Shown: positions 27,038-36,684, counted from the first letter of the stretch. The stretch is 64,000 nucleotides of DNA from JALORV01 sp963775635 (GCA_963775635.1 CAVZJO010000011.1:1-64000), one strand, 5' to 3'. Program-made: numbers and translations. Notes: a model not told the origin generated them from the sequence alone.

Positions 27038-27643
27038 CTACAGCGTCCCCTTGGTGGACGGGATGGTTCCAGCGGCGCGCGGATCGAGTTCGATGGCCAT
27101 ACGCAGCGCGCGGCCGAAGGCCTTGAACACCGTCTCGCACTGATGATGCGCGTTGTCGCCCCGCAGGTTGTCGACGTGCAGCGTGACCGCGGCGTGGTTG
27201 ACGAATCCCTGAAAGAACTCGTGCGCGAGGTCGACGTCGAATTCACCGATCATCGCGCGCTTGAAAGGCACGTTCCATTCGAGGCTCGGACGGCCCGACA
27301 GGTCGACCACCACGCGCGACAGCGCCTCATCGAGCGGCACATAGGCGTGCCCGTACCGGCGCACGCCGGCCTTGTCGCCGATCGCCTGCGCGAACGCCTG
27401 GCCCAATGCGATGCCGATGTCCTCGATCGTGTGATGACCGTCGATGTGCAGATCGCCACGCGCCTCGACCGTCACGTCGAGCAGCCCGTGGCGCGCGAGC
27501 TGGTCGAGCATGTGGTCGAAGAAGCCGACGCCCGAGGCGACTTGGCAGTGGCCGCTGCCGTCGAGCGTCAGTTCGACCCGGATCTGCGTTTCCTTCGTGT
27601 TGCGCTCGACGGCCGCGCGGCGCACCGATTGCCGGGCTGTCAT
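27038..27643 (-). CDS. hisB: imidazoleglycerol-phosphate dehydratase
   Basis: A 201-residue monofunctional IGP dehydratase with the manganese-binding histidine motifs GVGFFDHMLDQLARHG, GDLHIDGHHTIEDIG and RGDNAHHQCETVFKAF. It lacks the HolPase domain of the enterobacterial fusion, normal for betaproteobacteria. Overlaps the hisC stop by four bases. Confidence 0.95.
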   Translation of the reverse strand: MTARQSVRRAAVERNTKETQIRVELTLDGSGHCQVASGVGFFDHMLDQLARHGLLDVTVEARGDLHIDGHHTIEDIGIALGQAFAQAIGDKAGVRRYGHAYVPLDEALSRVVVDLSGRPSLEWNVPFKRAMIGEFDVDLAHEFFQGFVNHAAVTLHVDNLRGDNAHHQCETVFKAFGRALRMAIELDPRAAGTIPSTKGTL

Positions 27644-28734
27644 TTCCGTCCCTCCAGAGTGGCGCGCAGCGCCTGCACGAAGGAATCGTTTTCGACACTG
27701 GTGCCGATGGTCGTGCGCAGGCAGCCGGCAAGCAGGGGATGCATGTGTGACACGTTCTTGATCAGTATGGCGCGCTGCTTCAGTCCGTTGAACACCGCAT
27801 CGGGATCGCCGACGCGGAACAGCAGGAAGTTGGCGGCCGACGGAAACACCTGGACGCCGCGCAGGCCGCTCAGCGCGTTCGCGACGCGAGACCGCTCGGT
27901 GCGCACCATAAGAGCCTGCTGCTCGAGCATGCGCAGATGCTCGAGCAGCAGGTCGGCGGCTGCCAGCGTCAGCACGTTGACGTTATAGGGCGGACGCAGC
28001 TTCTCGAGCTGCGCAATCCATTCCGGATCGCCCGCCAGGTAGCCAAGCCGGATGCCCGCCAGTCCCAGCTTGGACAGCGTGCGCAGCACCAGCAGGTTCG
28101 GCCAGTTGCGCAGCTGCGGCATCCAGGTGTCCTGGGCGAACGGAAGATAGGCCTCGTCGATCACGACCAGACCGGGCGCCGCGCGCAGCACGGCCTCGAT
28201 GCCACTGCGATCGAACAGGTTGCCGGTGGGATTGTTCGGATACGCAATGAACACCACGGCCGGTCGATGCTCGGCGATCGCCGCCAGCAGCGCGTTGGTC
28301 GCCACGGTGAAGTCCGCGTTCAGCGGCACGCCGACGAAGCGGCAGCCATCGAAGCGCGCCGACAGCTCATACATCGAAAAACTCGGCCAGGGCGACACGA
28401 CCGTCGCGTCCGGCCGCGCGCAGGCCTGAATGACGAGGTGTATCAGTTCGTCGGAGCCATTGCCGAGCATCAGGTTTGCACCGAGCGGCAGGCCCATCGC
28501 CTTGCCCAGCCGCTCCTTGAAGCCGCGCGGATCCGACATCGGATAGCGGTTCAACGGCTGCTTGCCGAGCCGCTCGCCGAGTTCCTTCTGCAGCGTCTCG
28601 GGCAGTCCGAAAGGGTTCTCCATCGCATCGAGCTTGATGAAGCCCACCGCGCTCGGCACCGCATACGCTTCCGTTGCACGGACGTCGTCGCGCAACACCG
28701 CGAGGTTGGGCCGCTGTCCAATGCGGGCGTTCAT
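27640..28734 (-). CDS. hisC: histidinol-phosphate aminotransferase
   Basis: A 364-residue fold-type I PLP aminotransferase. The PLP lysine is K222 in TLSKLGLAGIRLGYLAG; the substrate region reads KLDAMENPFGLP, and PNNPTGNLF and VIDEAYLPFA line the cofactor site. The start at 28734 (MNARIGQRPN) is set by family length; the frame is open further upstream without homology. It lies between hisD and hisB. Confidence 0.94.
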   Translation of the reverse strand: MNARIGQRPNLAVLRDDVRATEAYAVPSAVGFIKLDAMENPFGLPETLQKELGERLGKQPLNRYPMSDPRGFKERLGKAMGLPLGANLMLGNGSDELIHLVIQACARPDATVVSPWPSFSMYELSARFDGCRFVGVPLNADFTVATNALLAAIAEHRPAVVFIAYPNNPTGNLFDRSGIEAVLRAAPGLVVIDEAYLPFAQDTWMPQLRNWPNLLVLRTLSKLGLAGIRLGYLAGDPEWIAQLEKLRPPYNVNVLTLAAADLLLEHLRMLEQQALMVRTERSRVANALSGLRGVQVFPSAANFLLFRVGDPDAVFNGLKQRAILIKNVSHMHPLLAGCLRTTIGTSVENDSFVQALRATLEGRK

Positions 28735-28744
28735 CGCCGACCGT

Positions 28745-30070
28745 TCATGAGGAAGCCGGTCCATCGCCCACACGGAACTCGGCCGACATCGCATGCGCGA
28801 CCAGTTGCTCGCCGCGAGCCAGGACGGCCGCGACCGGTCCCAGCCGCCGCGCACCTGCAGCCGACACGCCGATGACATTCGAGCGCTTGACGAAGTCGTA
28901 CACGCCGAGCGGAGACGAGAAACGCGCAGTGCGAACGGTGGGCAGCACGTGGTTAGGGCCGGCGCAGTAGTCGCCGAGCGATTCCGACGAATAGTGCCCG
29001 ACAAAGATCGCTCCCGCATGCCGGATCCGCGGCAGTAAAGCCTGCGAATTCACCGTGACGATCTCCATGTGCTCCGGCGCGACCCGGTTGCACAGGGCAA
29101 CCGCCTCATCGAGGTTGCGCGTCAGCACCAGTGCCCCCCGGTTGGCCAGCGACGCCGCGATGATTTCGCGCCGCGGCTGCGCCGGCAGCAGCCGCCCGAT
29201 CGCCGCTTCGACCGCCGTCAGCAGTGAGGCATCCGGGCTAAGTAGCAGGGCCTGAGCGAGTTCGTCATGCTCGGCCTGCGAGAACAGATCCATCGCAATC
29301 CAGTCAGGATTCGCGCTCCCGTCGGCAATCACCAGGATTTCAGTCGGCCCCGCGATCATGTCGATGCCGACGGTGCCGAACACTCGCCGCTTGGCCGCGG
29401 CGACATAGGCATTGCCGGGCCCGACGATCTTGTCGACGGCCGGCACGGTCGCGGTGCCGTACGCGAGCGCTGCCACGGCCTGCGCGCCCCCGACCGCGAA
29501 GGCGCGCGTGACACCACCGAGGCAGGCGGCTGCGAGGACCAGCGGACTGCGTTCGCCGCCCGGCGTCGGCACCACCATGATCAGTCGTTCGACCCCGGCC
29601 ACATCCGCCGGGATCGAATTCATCAGGACCGACGACGGATAGGCCGCCTTGCCGCCCGGCACGTACAGCCCGACGCTGTCGAGCGGTGCGATGCGCTGGC
29701 CGGTGATCGTCCCGTCGGCCTCGGTGCTCGTCCAATCGCCCTGCATCAGTCGCGCGTGCTGCTCGCGGTGAAATGCACGGATGCGATCGGCGGCAGTGTG
29801 CAGTGCCTCGCGCTGTGCAGGCGGCAGGCCCTCGAGCGCCGCGCGCATCTCGTCCTGCGTGATCTCGAGTTCGGCCACGCTGCCGACTGCCAGCCGGTCG
29901 TAGCGTTGCGTGCATTCGAGCAATGCAGCGTCGCCGCGTTTTCGCACGTCGTCGATGATCGCGTTGGCGGCGCTCTCGATCGCGGGATCGATCGCGCAGT
30001 CGACGGCGACCAGTTGCGCGAATCCGGCTTCGAATCCGGCATCGCGGGTGTCGAGTTTGCGCACGTTCAT
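28745..30070 (-). CDS. hisD: histidinol dehydrogenase
   Basis: A 441-residue zinc enzyme oxidising histidinol to histidine in two NAD steps. Motifs are GLYVPGGKAAYPSSVLMN, PAVDKIVGPGNAYVAAAKR, the zinc/catalytic region DLFSQAEHDE, CNRVAPEHMEI, and FVGHYSSESLGDYCAGPNHVLPT. The start at 30070 (MNVRKLDTRD) overlaps the hisG stop by four bases. Confidence 0.95.
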   Translation of the reverse strand: MNVRKLDTRDAGFEAGFAQLVAVDCAIDPAIESAANAIIDDVRKRGDAALLECTQRYDRLAVGSVAELEITQDEMRAALEGLPPAQREALHTAADRIRAFHREQHARLMQGDWTSTEADGTITGQRIAPLDSVGLYVPGGKAAYPSSVLMNSIPADVAGVERLIMVVPTPGGERSPLVLAAACLGGVTRAFAVGGAQAVAALAYGTATVPAVDKIVGPGNAYVAAAKRRVFGTVGIDMIAGPTEILVIADGSANPDWIAMDLFSQAEHDELAQALLLSPDASLLTAVEAAIGRLLPAQPRREIIAASLANRGALVLTRNLDEAVALCNRVAPEHMEIVTVNSQALLPRIRHAGAIFVGHYSSESLGDYCAGPNHVLPTVRTARFSSPLGVYDFVKRSNVIGVSAAGARRLGPVAAVLARGEQLVAHAMSAEFRVGDGPASS

Positions 30071-30732
30071 GGCACGACTGTGGGTCGCGCGACCGCGGCC
30101 TCGATGCGCTCGATCAGCGGCGCCAACTCGGCGCGCCGCGTCTTCAGCGCTGATTGGTTGACGATCAGGCGCGCTGAGATGCTGGCGATCTGCTCGACTT
30201 CGACCAGATTGTTCGCGCGCAGGGTGCCACCGGACGAGACGAGGTCGACGATCGCATCGGCCAGCCCGGCGAGCGGTGCCAACTCCATCGAACCATACAG
30301 CTTGATCAGATCGACGTGGACTCCCTTGGCCGCGAAGTGCTCGCGCGCGGCCTGCACGTACTTGGTCGCCACGCGCAGCCGCGCCCCACGGCGCACGGCG
30401 TTTGCATAGTCGAAACCGGCGGGCACTGCCACGCACAGCCGGCACCGCGCAATGCCGAGGTCGACCGGCTGATACAGACCCCGGTCGCCCCAGTGGGCGC
30501 TGTGTTCAAGCAGCACGTCACGTCCCGCCACCCCCAGTTCCGCAGCGCCGTACTGGACGTAAGTCGGAACATCGGATGCGCGCACCACTACGACGCGCAC
30601 CGCCGGGTCCTCGGTGCCGATGATCAGCTTGCGCGAGGTTTCCGGATCTTCGAGCGGAGCAATGCCGGCCGCCATGAGCAGCGGCCGCGACTCATCGAAT
30701 ATCCGTCCCTTCGAAAGTGCCAGCGTGATCAC
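30067..30732 (-). CDS. hisG: ATP phosphoribosyltransferase, short catalytic form
   Basis: A 221-residue short-form HisG, first and feedback-controlled step of histidine synthesis. It begins MITLALSKGRIFDESRPLLMAAG, with the PRPP-binding loop around ADAIVDLVSSGGTLRANNL. The C-terminal histidine-binding regulatory domain of the long form is absent, so activity and inhibition should require HisZ, which is not in the window. First gene of the his cluster, 12 bases after murA. Confidence 0.94.
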   Translation of the reverse strand: MITLALSKGRIFDESRPLLMAAGIAPLEDPETSRKLIIGTEDPAVRVVVVRASDVPTYVQYGAAELGVAGRDVLLEHSAHWGDRGLYQPVDLGIARCRLCVAVPAGFDYANAVRRGARLRVATKYVQAAREHFAAKGVHVDLIKLYGSMELAPLAGLADAIVDLVSSGGTLRANNLVEVEQIASISARLIVNQSALKTRRAELAPLIERIEAAVARPTVVP

Positions 30733-30744
30733 GGTGAGGTCGCC

Positions 30745-31995
30745 CTATTGCACGCGCTCGATGCGCGCTCCGACCTGGGCAAGTTTCCGCTCCATCTTCT
30801 CGTATCCCCGGTCGAGATGGTAAATGCGATCGATCAGCGTTTCGCCCTGCGCGGCCAGCGCCGCCACCACCAACGTGGCGGAGGCCCTCAAGTCAGTTGC
30901 CATCACCTGGGCACCGGTCAGCTTGTTGACACCCTGCACGACCGCCGTATTGCCTTCGATGGCGATGTGGGCACCCAGCCGCTGCAGTTCGAGCACGTGC
31001 ATGAACCGGTTCTCGAAGATCGTCTCGGTAATGCGGCCGATGCCGTCGGCGATGCTGTCGAGCGCCATCAACTGGGCCTGCATGTCGGTTGGAAACGCCG
31101 GGTACGGGGCAGTTCTCAGGCTGACCGAGCGCGGGCGGCTGCGCATTCGGACTCGCACCGTATCGGGGGTGCAGTCGAGCGCCACACCGGCCTCGCGCAG
31201 CTTGTCGAGCACCGCATCGAGCGTGGCAGGTGCCGCTCCCTGCAGCAGCACGTCGCCGCCCGCCGCCGCCACCGCGCACAAAAATGTTCCCGTCTCGATT
31301 CGATCCGGCATCACGCGGTGGCGCGCTCCGGCGAGCGCCTCGACGCCTTTCACGACGACGCGGTCGGTCCCGGCTCCCTGGATGCGCGCGCCCATCGCGT
31401 TGAGTGCATTGGCCAGATCGACCACCTCAGGTTCGCGGGCGGCGTTCTCGATCACCGTTTCGCCGTCGGCCAGCGTGGCAGCCATCATCAAGTTCTCGGT
31501 GCCGGTCACGGTGACCAGGTCGGTCAGCACGCGGGCTCCGCGCAGGCGCTTCGCCTCGGCGAGCAGGTAGCCGCCCTCGACGCGGATCGTCGCGCCCAGC
31601 AGTTCCAGCCCTTTGATGTGCTGGTCCACCGGGCGCGCGCCAATCGCGCAACCGCCAGGCAGGCTGACCCGCGCGTGCCCGAAGCGCGCGATCAACGGAC
31701 CCAGCACGAGGATCGACGCGCGCATCGTCTTGACGAGGTCGTACGGGGCTTCGGTGTTCGTCACCGCGTCCGCCTTGAGACGCACGGTAGCGTCGTCACG
31801 CTCGGCCGCGACACCCATCTGGCGCAGCAGGCGCAGTGTCGTCGAGACATCCTGAAGCTGAGGTACGTTGTCGACCACGAGTTCGTCGCGCGTCAGCAGC
31901 GACGCGCACAGGATCGGCAGCGCGGCATTCTTGGCGCCCGAGATCGGGATTTCACCGGCGAGCGTCGCGCCTCCGCGCACGATCAGCTTGTCCAT
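30745..31995 (-). CDS. murA: UDP-N-acetylglucosamine 1-carboxyvinyltransferase
   Basis: A 416-residue enolpyruvyl transferase, first committed step of peptidoglycan synthesis. The N-terminus MDKLIVRGGATLAGEIPISG has K22-N23 of the substrate site (GAKNAALPIL), and the catalytic, fosfomycin-sensitive C116 lies in SLPGGCAIGARP. YPAFPTDMQAQ and the C-terminal YHLDRGYEKME also match. The start at 31995 was chosen over a longer frame for family length. Confidence 0.95.
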   Translation of the reverse strand: MDKLIVRGGATLAGEIPISGAKNAALPILCASLLTRDELVVDNVPQLQDVSTTLRLLRQMGVAAERDDATVRLKADAVTNTEAPYDLVKTMRASILVLGPLIARFGHARVSLPGGCAIGARPVDQHIKGLELLGATIRVEGGYLLAEAKRLRGARVLTDLVTVTGTENLMMAATLADGETVIENAAREPEVVDLANALNAMGARIQGAGTDRVVVKGVEALAGARHRVMPDRIETGTFLCAVAAAGGDVLLQGAAPATLDAVLDKLREAGVALDCTPDTVRVRMRSRPRSVSLRTAPYPAFPTDMQAQLMALDSIADGIGRITETIFENRFMHVLELQRLGAHIAIEGNTAVVQGVNKLTGAQVMATDLRASATLVVAALAAQGETLIDRIYHLDRGYEKMERKLAQVGARIERVQ

Positions 31996-32191
31996 CGGTA
32001 GCGCATGCGGTCGCGGCGCGCGGAAAACAACCGGCCGCGTGATCCAGCGGTCGAGGGTAGGCAGGCGGGAAGGCAGATCAAGCATGTGCGCACTCCTGGG
32101 TCGATGTCCGCACGACGCGGACGGCGACACAGGGTGGTCCCCGCGCTTGAAGGCGCTGGGAAGCTCGCGTGAAAGCGCGGTGAACCGCCGG

Positions 32192-32437
32192 TCATCGCGG
32201 GCCTGCCGCGTGTTCGGCCGGGGTCAGTGTGCGCATCGACAGCGCGTGGATCTCCTCACGCATGCGGTCGCCCAGCGCGGAGTAGACCAGCTGGTGCCGC
32301 GCCACGCGCGTCTTGCCTTCAAAGGCCGGACTGACGATCAACGCGCTGAAGTGGCGACCGTCACCCTCGACCTCGACCACCGAGCAATCGAGGCCGGCGG
32401 CAATGTAGCGCCGGACTTCTTCCGGTGTCGGTTCCAT
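32192..32437 (-). CDS. BolA/IbaG family protein
   Basis: An 81-residue BolA-type protein: PTPEEVRRYIAAGLDCSVVEVEGDGRHF then FEGKTRVARHQLVYSALGDRM, including the invariant histidine. BolA proteins pair with monothiol glutaredoxins in Fe-S trafficking; grxD is at 12711. Position before murA is conserved and suggests IbaG. The start overlaps the upstream permease stop by one base (TGATG). Confidence 0.92.
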   Translation of the reverse strand: MEPTPEEVRRYIAAGLDCSVVEVEGDGRHFSALIVSPAFEGKTRVARHQLVYSALGDRMREEIHALSMRTLTPAEHAAGPR

Positions 32438-33237
32438 CAGTATCTCAGTTTGTAGCCGTGCGCGAGCATGCGCACCGCAATCGCCGTCGTCCCCGCGAGC
32501 GCGACCAGCACGACCGTGAGGCTGATCCATGGCGACACATCCGACTGCGCAAAAAAGCCGTAGCGGAAACCATCGATCATGTAGAAGAAAGGATTCAGGT
32601 GCGACACGCCCTGCCAGAACGCCGGCAGGCCGCGGACTGAATAAAACACGCCCGAGAGGAAGGTCGCTGGCATCACGACGAAGTTCTGAAACGCGGCCAG
32701 CTGATCGAACTTGTCGGACCAGATGCCGGCGATCACGCCCAGCGCGCCCAGCATCGCGCTGCCTGCGATTGCGAACACGAGGATCCACAGCGGGGCCTGC
32801 ACTCCGGGCGGACCGAACCACACGGTCACGACGAACACGCCGAGCCCGACCACCAGCCCGCGAACGATCGCGGCCAGTACATAGGCACCGAATAGCTGCC
32901 AGGGCGAAAACGGCGGCAACAGGATGAAGACCAGGCTGCCCATGATCTTCGACTGGATCAGGCTCGACGACGAATTGGCGAATGCATTTTGCAGCACCGA
33001 CATCATCACCAGCCCCGGTATCAGGAAGGCGACATAACTGACGCCGGGGAATGCCTCAACGTGCTGCTCCAGCACCTGACCGAACACGAGCAGGTAGAGC
33101 ACCGCTGTCAAAACCGGCGCTGCGATCGTCTGAAAACTCACGCGCCAGAATCGCAGCATCTCCTTCGCGAGCAGCGTGCGAAAGGCGATCGCCGGCGCGG
33201 AATCGACCGTCGCAAGCGAAGGCAGGGTGGTGCTCAT
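32437..33237 (-). CDS. ABC-2 type transporter permease
   Basis: A 266-residue permease with six predicted membrane segments of the ABC-2 family (FRTLLAKEMLRFWRVSFQTI at the N-terminus, PFSPWQLFGAYVLAAIVRG, then FLSGVFYSVRGLPAFWQGVSHLNPF, a hallmark of this family). With the upstream ATPase it forms an exporter related to YadH/YadG of Escherichia coli; the substrate is unknown. It overlaps the ATPase stop by four bases. Confidence 0.92.
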   Translation of the reverse strand: MSTTLPSLATVDSAPAIAFRTLLAKEMLRFWRVSFQTIAAPVLTAVLYLLVFGQVLEQHVEAFPGVSYVAFLIPGLVMMSVLQNAFANSSSSLIQSKIMGSLVFILLPPFSPWQLFGAYVLAAIVRGLVVGLGVFVVTVWFGPPGVQAPLWILVFAIAGSAMLGALGVIAGIWSDKFDQLAAFQNFVVMPATFLSGVFYSVRGLPAFWQGVSHLNPFFYMIDGFRYGFFAQSDVSPWISLTVVLVALAGTTAIAVRMLAHGYKLRY

Positions 33238-34163
33238 GCCGGCATGCCAAACTCGGCGCGCGCAGACAGCGGCTCCGACATCAGCTGCAAAAACACATCT
33301 TCCAGGTCGGCGCGACCGACTTCGATGTCCTCGACTTCGCATCCCGCGGCGCGGCAGTCAGCCAGCACGCGCTCGACGTCCGCGGGCTGTGCCAGACGCA
33401 GGGTCAGTGCACCATCGCGCTCATCGATCCGGTGCGCGAGCACTGATGCCGGCGGCATACCGCGCGCCCGCAACGTCATCTGCACTCCGGCGACGCGCGC
33501 CAGCAGCGCCCGCGTCGTGTCGAGCGCAACGATGCGACCATTCTTCAACATGCCGATCCGTCCGCACAGCGCCTGCGCCTCCTCGAGATAGTGGGTGGTC
33601 AGCACGATCGTGTGCCCCTCGCGGTTCAGTCGGCGTATGAAGTTCCACAGCGTCTGGCGCAGCTCGACGTCGACACCCGCGGTGGGCTCGTCAAGCACGA
33701 TCACCGGGGGCTTGTGAACCAGCGCCTGCGCGACAAGCAGCCGGCGCTTCATCCCGCCCGACAGGGCGCGGGTATTGGTGCTCGCTCGCGACGCGAGCCC
33801 GAGATGGTGCAGGATCTCGTCGATCCACGCGCCGTTGTCACGCAGTCCGAAGTAGCCGGACTGGAAGAGCAGCGTCTCGCGCACGGTGAAAAACGGATCG
33901 AAAGTGAGTTCCTGCGGGACGACGCCCACCGAGAGACGTGCCGCGCGGAAATCGTCGACGACATCATGTCCCAGTATGGCCGCGTGACCGCTGGTCGCCC
34001 GTACCAGGCCGGCCAAGATGGAGATCAGTGTTGTCTTGCCCGCGCCATTGGGTCCCAGCAGGCCGAAGAATTCGCCCGGCGCGATGGTGAGGTCGACACG
34101 GTCCAGCGCCACGAGCGACCCGTAGCGTTTGGTCAGGGAATGGACCTGGATGGCGGCGGTCAC
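33234..34163 (-). CDS. ABC transporter ATP-binding protein (YadG-like)
   Basis: A 309-residue ATPase with Walker A GPNGAGKTTLIS (about 38-49), signature LSGGMKRRLLVAQALVHKP, Walker B VIVLDEPTAGVD and switch histidine in LTTHYLEEA. A C-terminal extension of about 90 residues is typical of ABC-2 exporter ATPases. It pairs with the downstream permease, 74 bases after mlaB, inside the Mla-bolA-murA block. Confidence 0.93.
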   Translation of the reverse strand: MTAAIQVHSLTKRYGSLVALDRVDLTIAPGEFFGLLGPNGAGKTTLISILAGLVRATSGHAAILGHDVVDDFRAARLSVGVVPQELTFDPFFTVRETLLFQSGYFGLRDNGAWIDEILHHLGLASRASTNTRALSGGMKRRLLVAQALVHKPPVIVLDEPTAGVDVELRQTLWNFIRRLNREGHTIVLTTHYLEEAQALCGRIGMLKNGRIVALDTTRALLARVAGVQMTLRARGMPPASVLAHRIDERDGALTLRLAQPADVERVLADCRAAGCEVEDIEVGRADLEDVFLQLMSEPLSARAEFGMPA

Positions 34164-34237
34164 GGCGCGTGCCGAGGCACTCCGAAGAAAACTCGGATCG
34201 CGTCGGTGAGCCGCGCATTATAGGTGCGGGTCGTGAG

Positions 34238-34513
34238 CTAGGCCGCGGACGTGCCGAGGTCCGGCAGCAGGCTGTCGACGCCGTATACGGTGGCCAGACT
34301 CACCAGCCCGGCGGGAGGCGAGATCACGGTGAGTGCGAGTCCCCGATCCTGCGCCGCGCGCTGCCACTCCAGCAGCACGGCCACCGCCGACGAATCGCAG
34401 CGCGTGACGGCCGACAGGTCGAACTGAGCGTCGCCCTGCTCAATCGCCGCACGGCCGAGCGCAGCTACTGCCGCCGCGTTGGCCATTCCGATCTCGCTGG
34501 CGTCGATCCGCAT
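34238..34513 (-). CDS. mlaB: STAS-domain protein MlaB
   Basis: A 91-residue STAS-domain protein, the small cytoplasmic subunit that stabilises the MlaFE phospholipid transporter. The motif RCDSSAVAVLLEWQRAA carries the conserved serine/aspartate segment of the STAS fold. The start overlaps the mlaC stop by one base (TGATG). Short and divergent, but position is decisive. Confidence 0.9.
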   Translation of the reverse strand: MRIDASEIGMANAAAVAALGRAAIEQGDAQFDLSAVTRCDSSAVAVLLEWQRAAQDRGLALTVISPPAGLVSLATVYGVDSLLPDLGTSAA

Positions 34514-35145
34514 CACTTCTTTGCCTGCTCGAGCGCGCGATTGCGCTCGGTCAGCGACTTGATCAGCCCGTCGACACCGCCGGCGCTGATCTCGCTCGCA
34601 AACTGCGTCTTGTAGTTCTCGACCAGCCACACACCGAGTACGTTGACATCGTAGATCTTCCATCCGCCCGCCTGCTTCTCCAGGCGGTAGTCCAGCTGGA
34701 TCGGCTCGCCGCGCGACGGCACAACGCTGGTCCGCACCAGCACGTCGGTATCGGTCGGCTGCGATCTGAATGGTCGCATCTGCACCTGGTGATCCTTCAC
34801 CTGCGCCAGCGCTCCACTGTAGGTGCGCAGCAGCAGCGTCCGGAACTCGCGCGTCAGCGCCGTCCGCTGCTCGGGTGTGGCGCTGCGCCAGCCTCGCCCG
34901 ACGGCCAACTGCGTCATCTTCTGGAAGTCGACGTACGGGAGAATCTTCTCGTCGACCAGCTTCTGCACCCGCGCGACATCGCCGGTGGCGAACGATTTGT
35001 CAGCGCGGATCGTCTCCAGCACGTCGGTCGTCAGGTCGCGCACCATGACGTCGGGGGCAGTCGCAGCCGGCTGCGCGTGTGCAGCTCCCGCCACCCAAAG
35101 GGTCGCCAACAACCCCACAACGCGCAAGCTTCGACACCAGTCCAT
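34513..35145 (-). CDS. mlaC: periplasmic phospholipid-shuttling protein MlaC
   Basis: A 210-residue periplasmic lipid carrier between the MlaA complex and MlaFEDB. The signal peptide (RVVGLLATLWVAGAAHAQ) ends near residue 25. Typical segments are EKILPYVDFQKMTQLAVGRGWRSATPEQ and GGWKIYDVNVLGVWLVENYK. The start at 35145 has a GAGGATC site 8 bases upstream and is preferred over ATG 35178. Confidence 0.94.
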   Translation of the reverse strand: MDWCRSLRVVGLLATLWVAGAAHAQPAATAPDVMVRDLTTDVLETIRADKSFATGDVARVQKLVDEKILPYVDFQKMTQLAVGRGWRSATPEQRTALTREFRTLLLRTYSGALAQVKDHQVQMRPFRSQPTDTDVLVRTSVVPSRGEPIQLDYRLEKQAGGWKIYDVNVLGVWLVENYKTQFASEISAGGVDGLIKSLTERNRALEQAKK

Positions 35146-35233
35146 CGTCAGATCCTCATGTGAAAAGTGCCCGGTCATTCGGCAGGTACTTCGTGCTTAA
35201 TTAACGGGCTTAGCGCCGGCCGGTGGACTGCCA

Positions 35234-36156
35234 TCAGGTCACCGACGACGGCTGCGTCGAGCTTTCGGGCACTTCCTTCGCAGAGCCACCCTTTTCCTGC
35301 TTGCCGTTCGCCTGATCGGCATTCTGTGCAGCGGCGGGCTTCGACTCGCCCGAGACCGCATCAGCCGGCTTCAGTTCGCCGGGCTTCGGATCGGTGGCCG
35401 GTGCCTTGTCGGCCTCCTCCTCCGCTTCCTCGTCCTCGTCGGGCTCGCGCGGCGGATTGCCGTCGTACACGAGGCTGCGGCGGCGCTGCAGATAGCCGTC
35501 GCGGATGAAGCTGTATTTGTCGAGCGCTGCCTCGTCGATGATCTTGTCGGCCGGCAGCAATTCAGCCCTCTGGTTGATGATCCGCAGTCCGAGCACGGTG
35601 TATTCGACCGCCGGATAGTCGATGTAGAAATTCAGATCGAGAAATGGCTCGACACCGTAGATGCCGATCGAAATCACGCACGGAGCTCGGGTCCGAAGAT
35701 CGGCACCACCAGGTAGGGACCCGGGCCGAATCCCCAGACACCCAGCGTCAGTCCGAAGTCCTCACGATGAATTGCCATTCCCATGCGGGAGGCCACATCG
35801 AAGCAGCCGACCACGCCAACGGTCGTGTTCACGACGAAGCGGCCGAGATCGGAAAGCCCCTCGACCGGCTTGCCCTGCAGCGTGTTGTTGATGGCGGTCG
35901 AGGGTCCGCGCAGATTGAAGAACGCGTTAGACAGACAATCGCGGACCGGGTCGGGCATCTTCGCCCACAACTCGGCCAGCGGCTTCAGCACGGCTTCGTC
36001 GAACCCCTGGTTGAACGCGAAGACATTGCGATTGACCTTCTCGAACGGGTCACGCGGATCCTGGCCAGCGTTGGGAGGCAGGGTCGTGCAACTGGTCGCA
36101 AGTAACAGAGTCGCGACGACCGACAGCAGGCGCAGCCGCTCCGGGCGCATCAGCAT
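35234..36156 (-). CDS. mlaA: outer-membrane phospholipid-removal lipoprotein MlaA (frameshifted)
   Basis: MlaA with OmpC-like porins removes phospholipids from the outer leaflet. The lipobox LLATSC is followed by DPRDPFEKVNRNVFAFNQGFDEAVLKPLA and, in the first frame, VWGFGPGPYLVVPIFGP. Near 35690-35675 two single extra bases break the frame; without them it reads GPSSVRD-SIGIYGVEPFLDL and continues in the second frame to 35234. The C-terminus after NPPRE is an unusually long acidic, Lys/Pro-rich tail. Start ATG 36156 gives the lipoprotein signal. Probably intact in life. Confidence 0.9.
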
Positions 36157-36188
36157 CGTTCGTATCGGCAACCCGTGTACCTGCAAGG

Positions 36189-36662
36189 CTACTTTTTCTC
36201 GCTGCCACCCTCGGCGGCGCGGTTGTAGAGGAATTGCCCGATCAGATTCTCGAGCACGACTGCCGACTGGGTCATCTTGATCACGTCGCCGCCATCGAGG
36301 TTCTTGTCCGATCCGCCGGGCTCAAGACCCACGTATTGATCGCCAAGCAGGCCAGAGGTCAGGATCTTGGCGGAAGTGTCCGACGGGAAGCGAACCTTGC
36401 TATCGATCTCGAGGGTGACCATTCCCTGATAACTCTGCGGATCGAGCGCTATCGAGGTCACCCGGCCGACGGTGACTCCTGCGCTCTTGACGGGCGACCG
36501 CACCTTCAGCCCGCCGATGTTGTCGAACTTCGCACTGACCGCGTAGGTCGGCCCCGCGTTGAAGCTCGCGAGGTTCGCCGCCTGGAGCGCGAGAAAGACC
36601 ACCGCGATCATCCCGAGCAGCACGAAAACGCCGACCAGTGTCTCGATTCCCTTGCGTCCCAT
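36189..36662 (-). CDS. mlaD: MCE-domain substrate-binding protein MlaD
   Basis: A 157-residue periplasmic protein anchored by an N-terminal helix (VGVFVLLGMIAVVFLALQAA, about 11-30) with one MCE domain (about 38-118: AKFDNIGGLKVRSPVKSAGVTVG, and LLGDQYVGLEPGG). Six copies form the lipid channel above MlaE. ATG 36662 is chosen over the adjacent TTG 36665. Confidence 0.95.
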   Translation of the reverse strand: MGRKGIETLVGVFVLLGMIAVVFLALQAANLASFNAGPTYAVSAKFDNIGGLKVRSPVKSAGVTVGRVTSIALDPQSYQGMVTLEIDSKVRFPSDTSAKILTSGLLGDQYVGLEPGGSDKNLDGGDVIKMTQSAVVLENLIGQFLYNRAAEGGSEKK

Positions 36663-36684
36663 CAAACGACTCCTGCGAAGTCCG

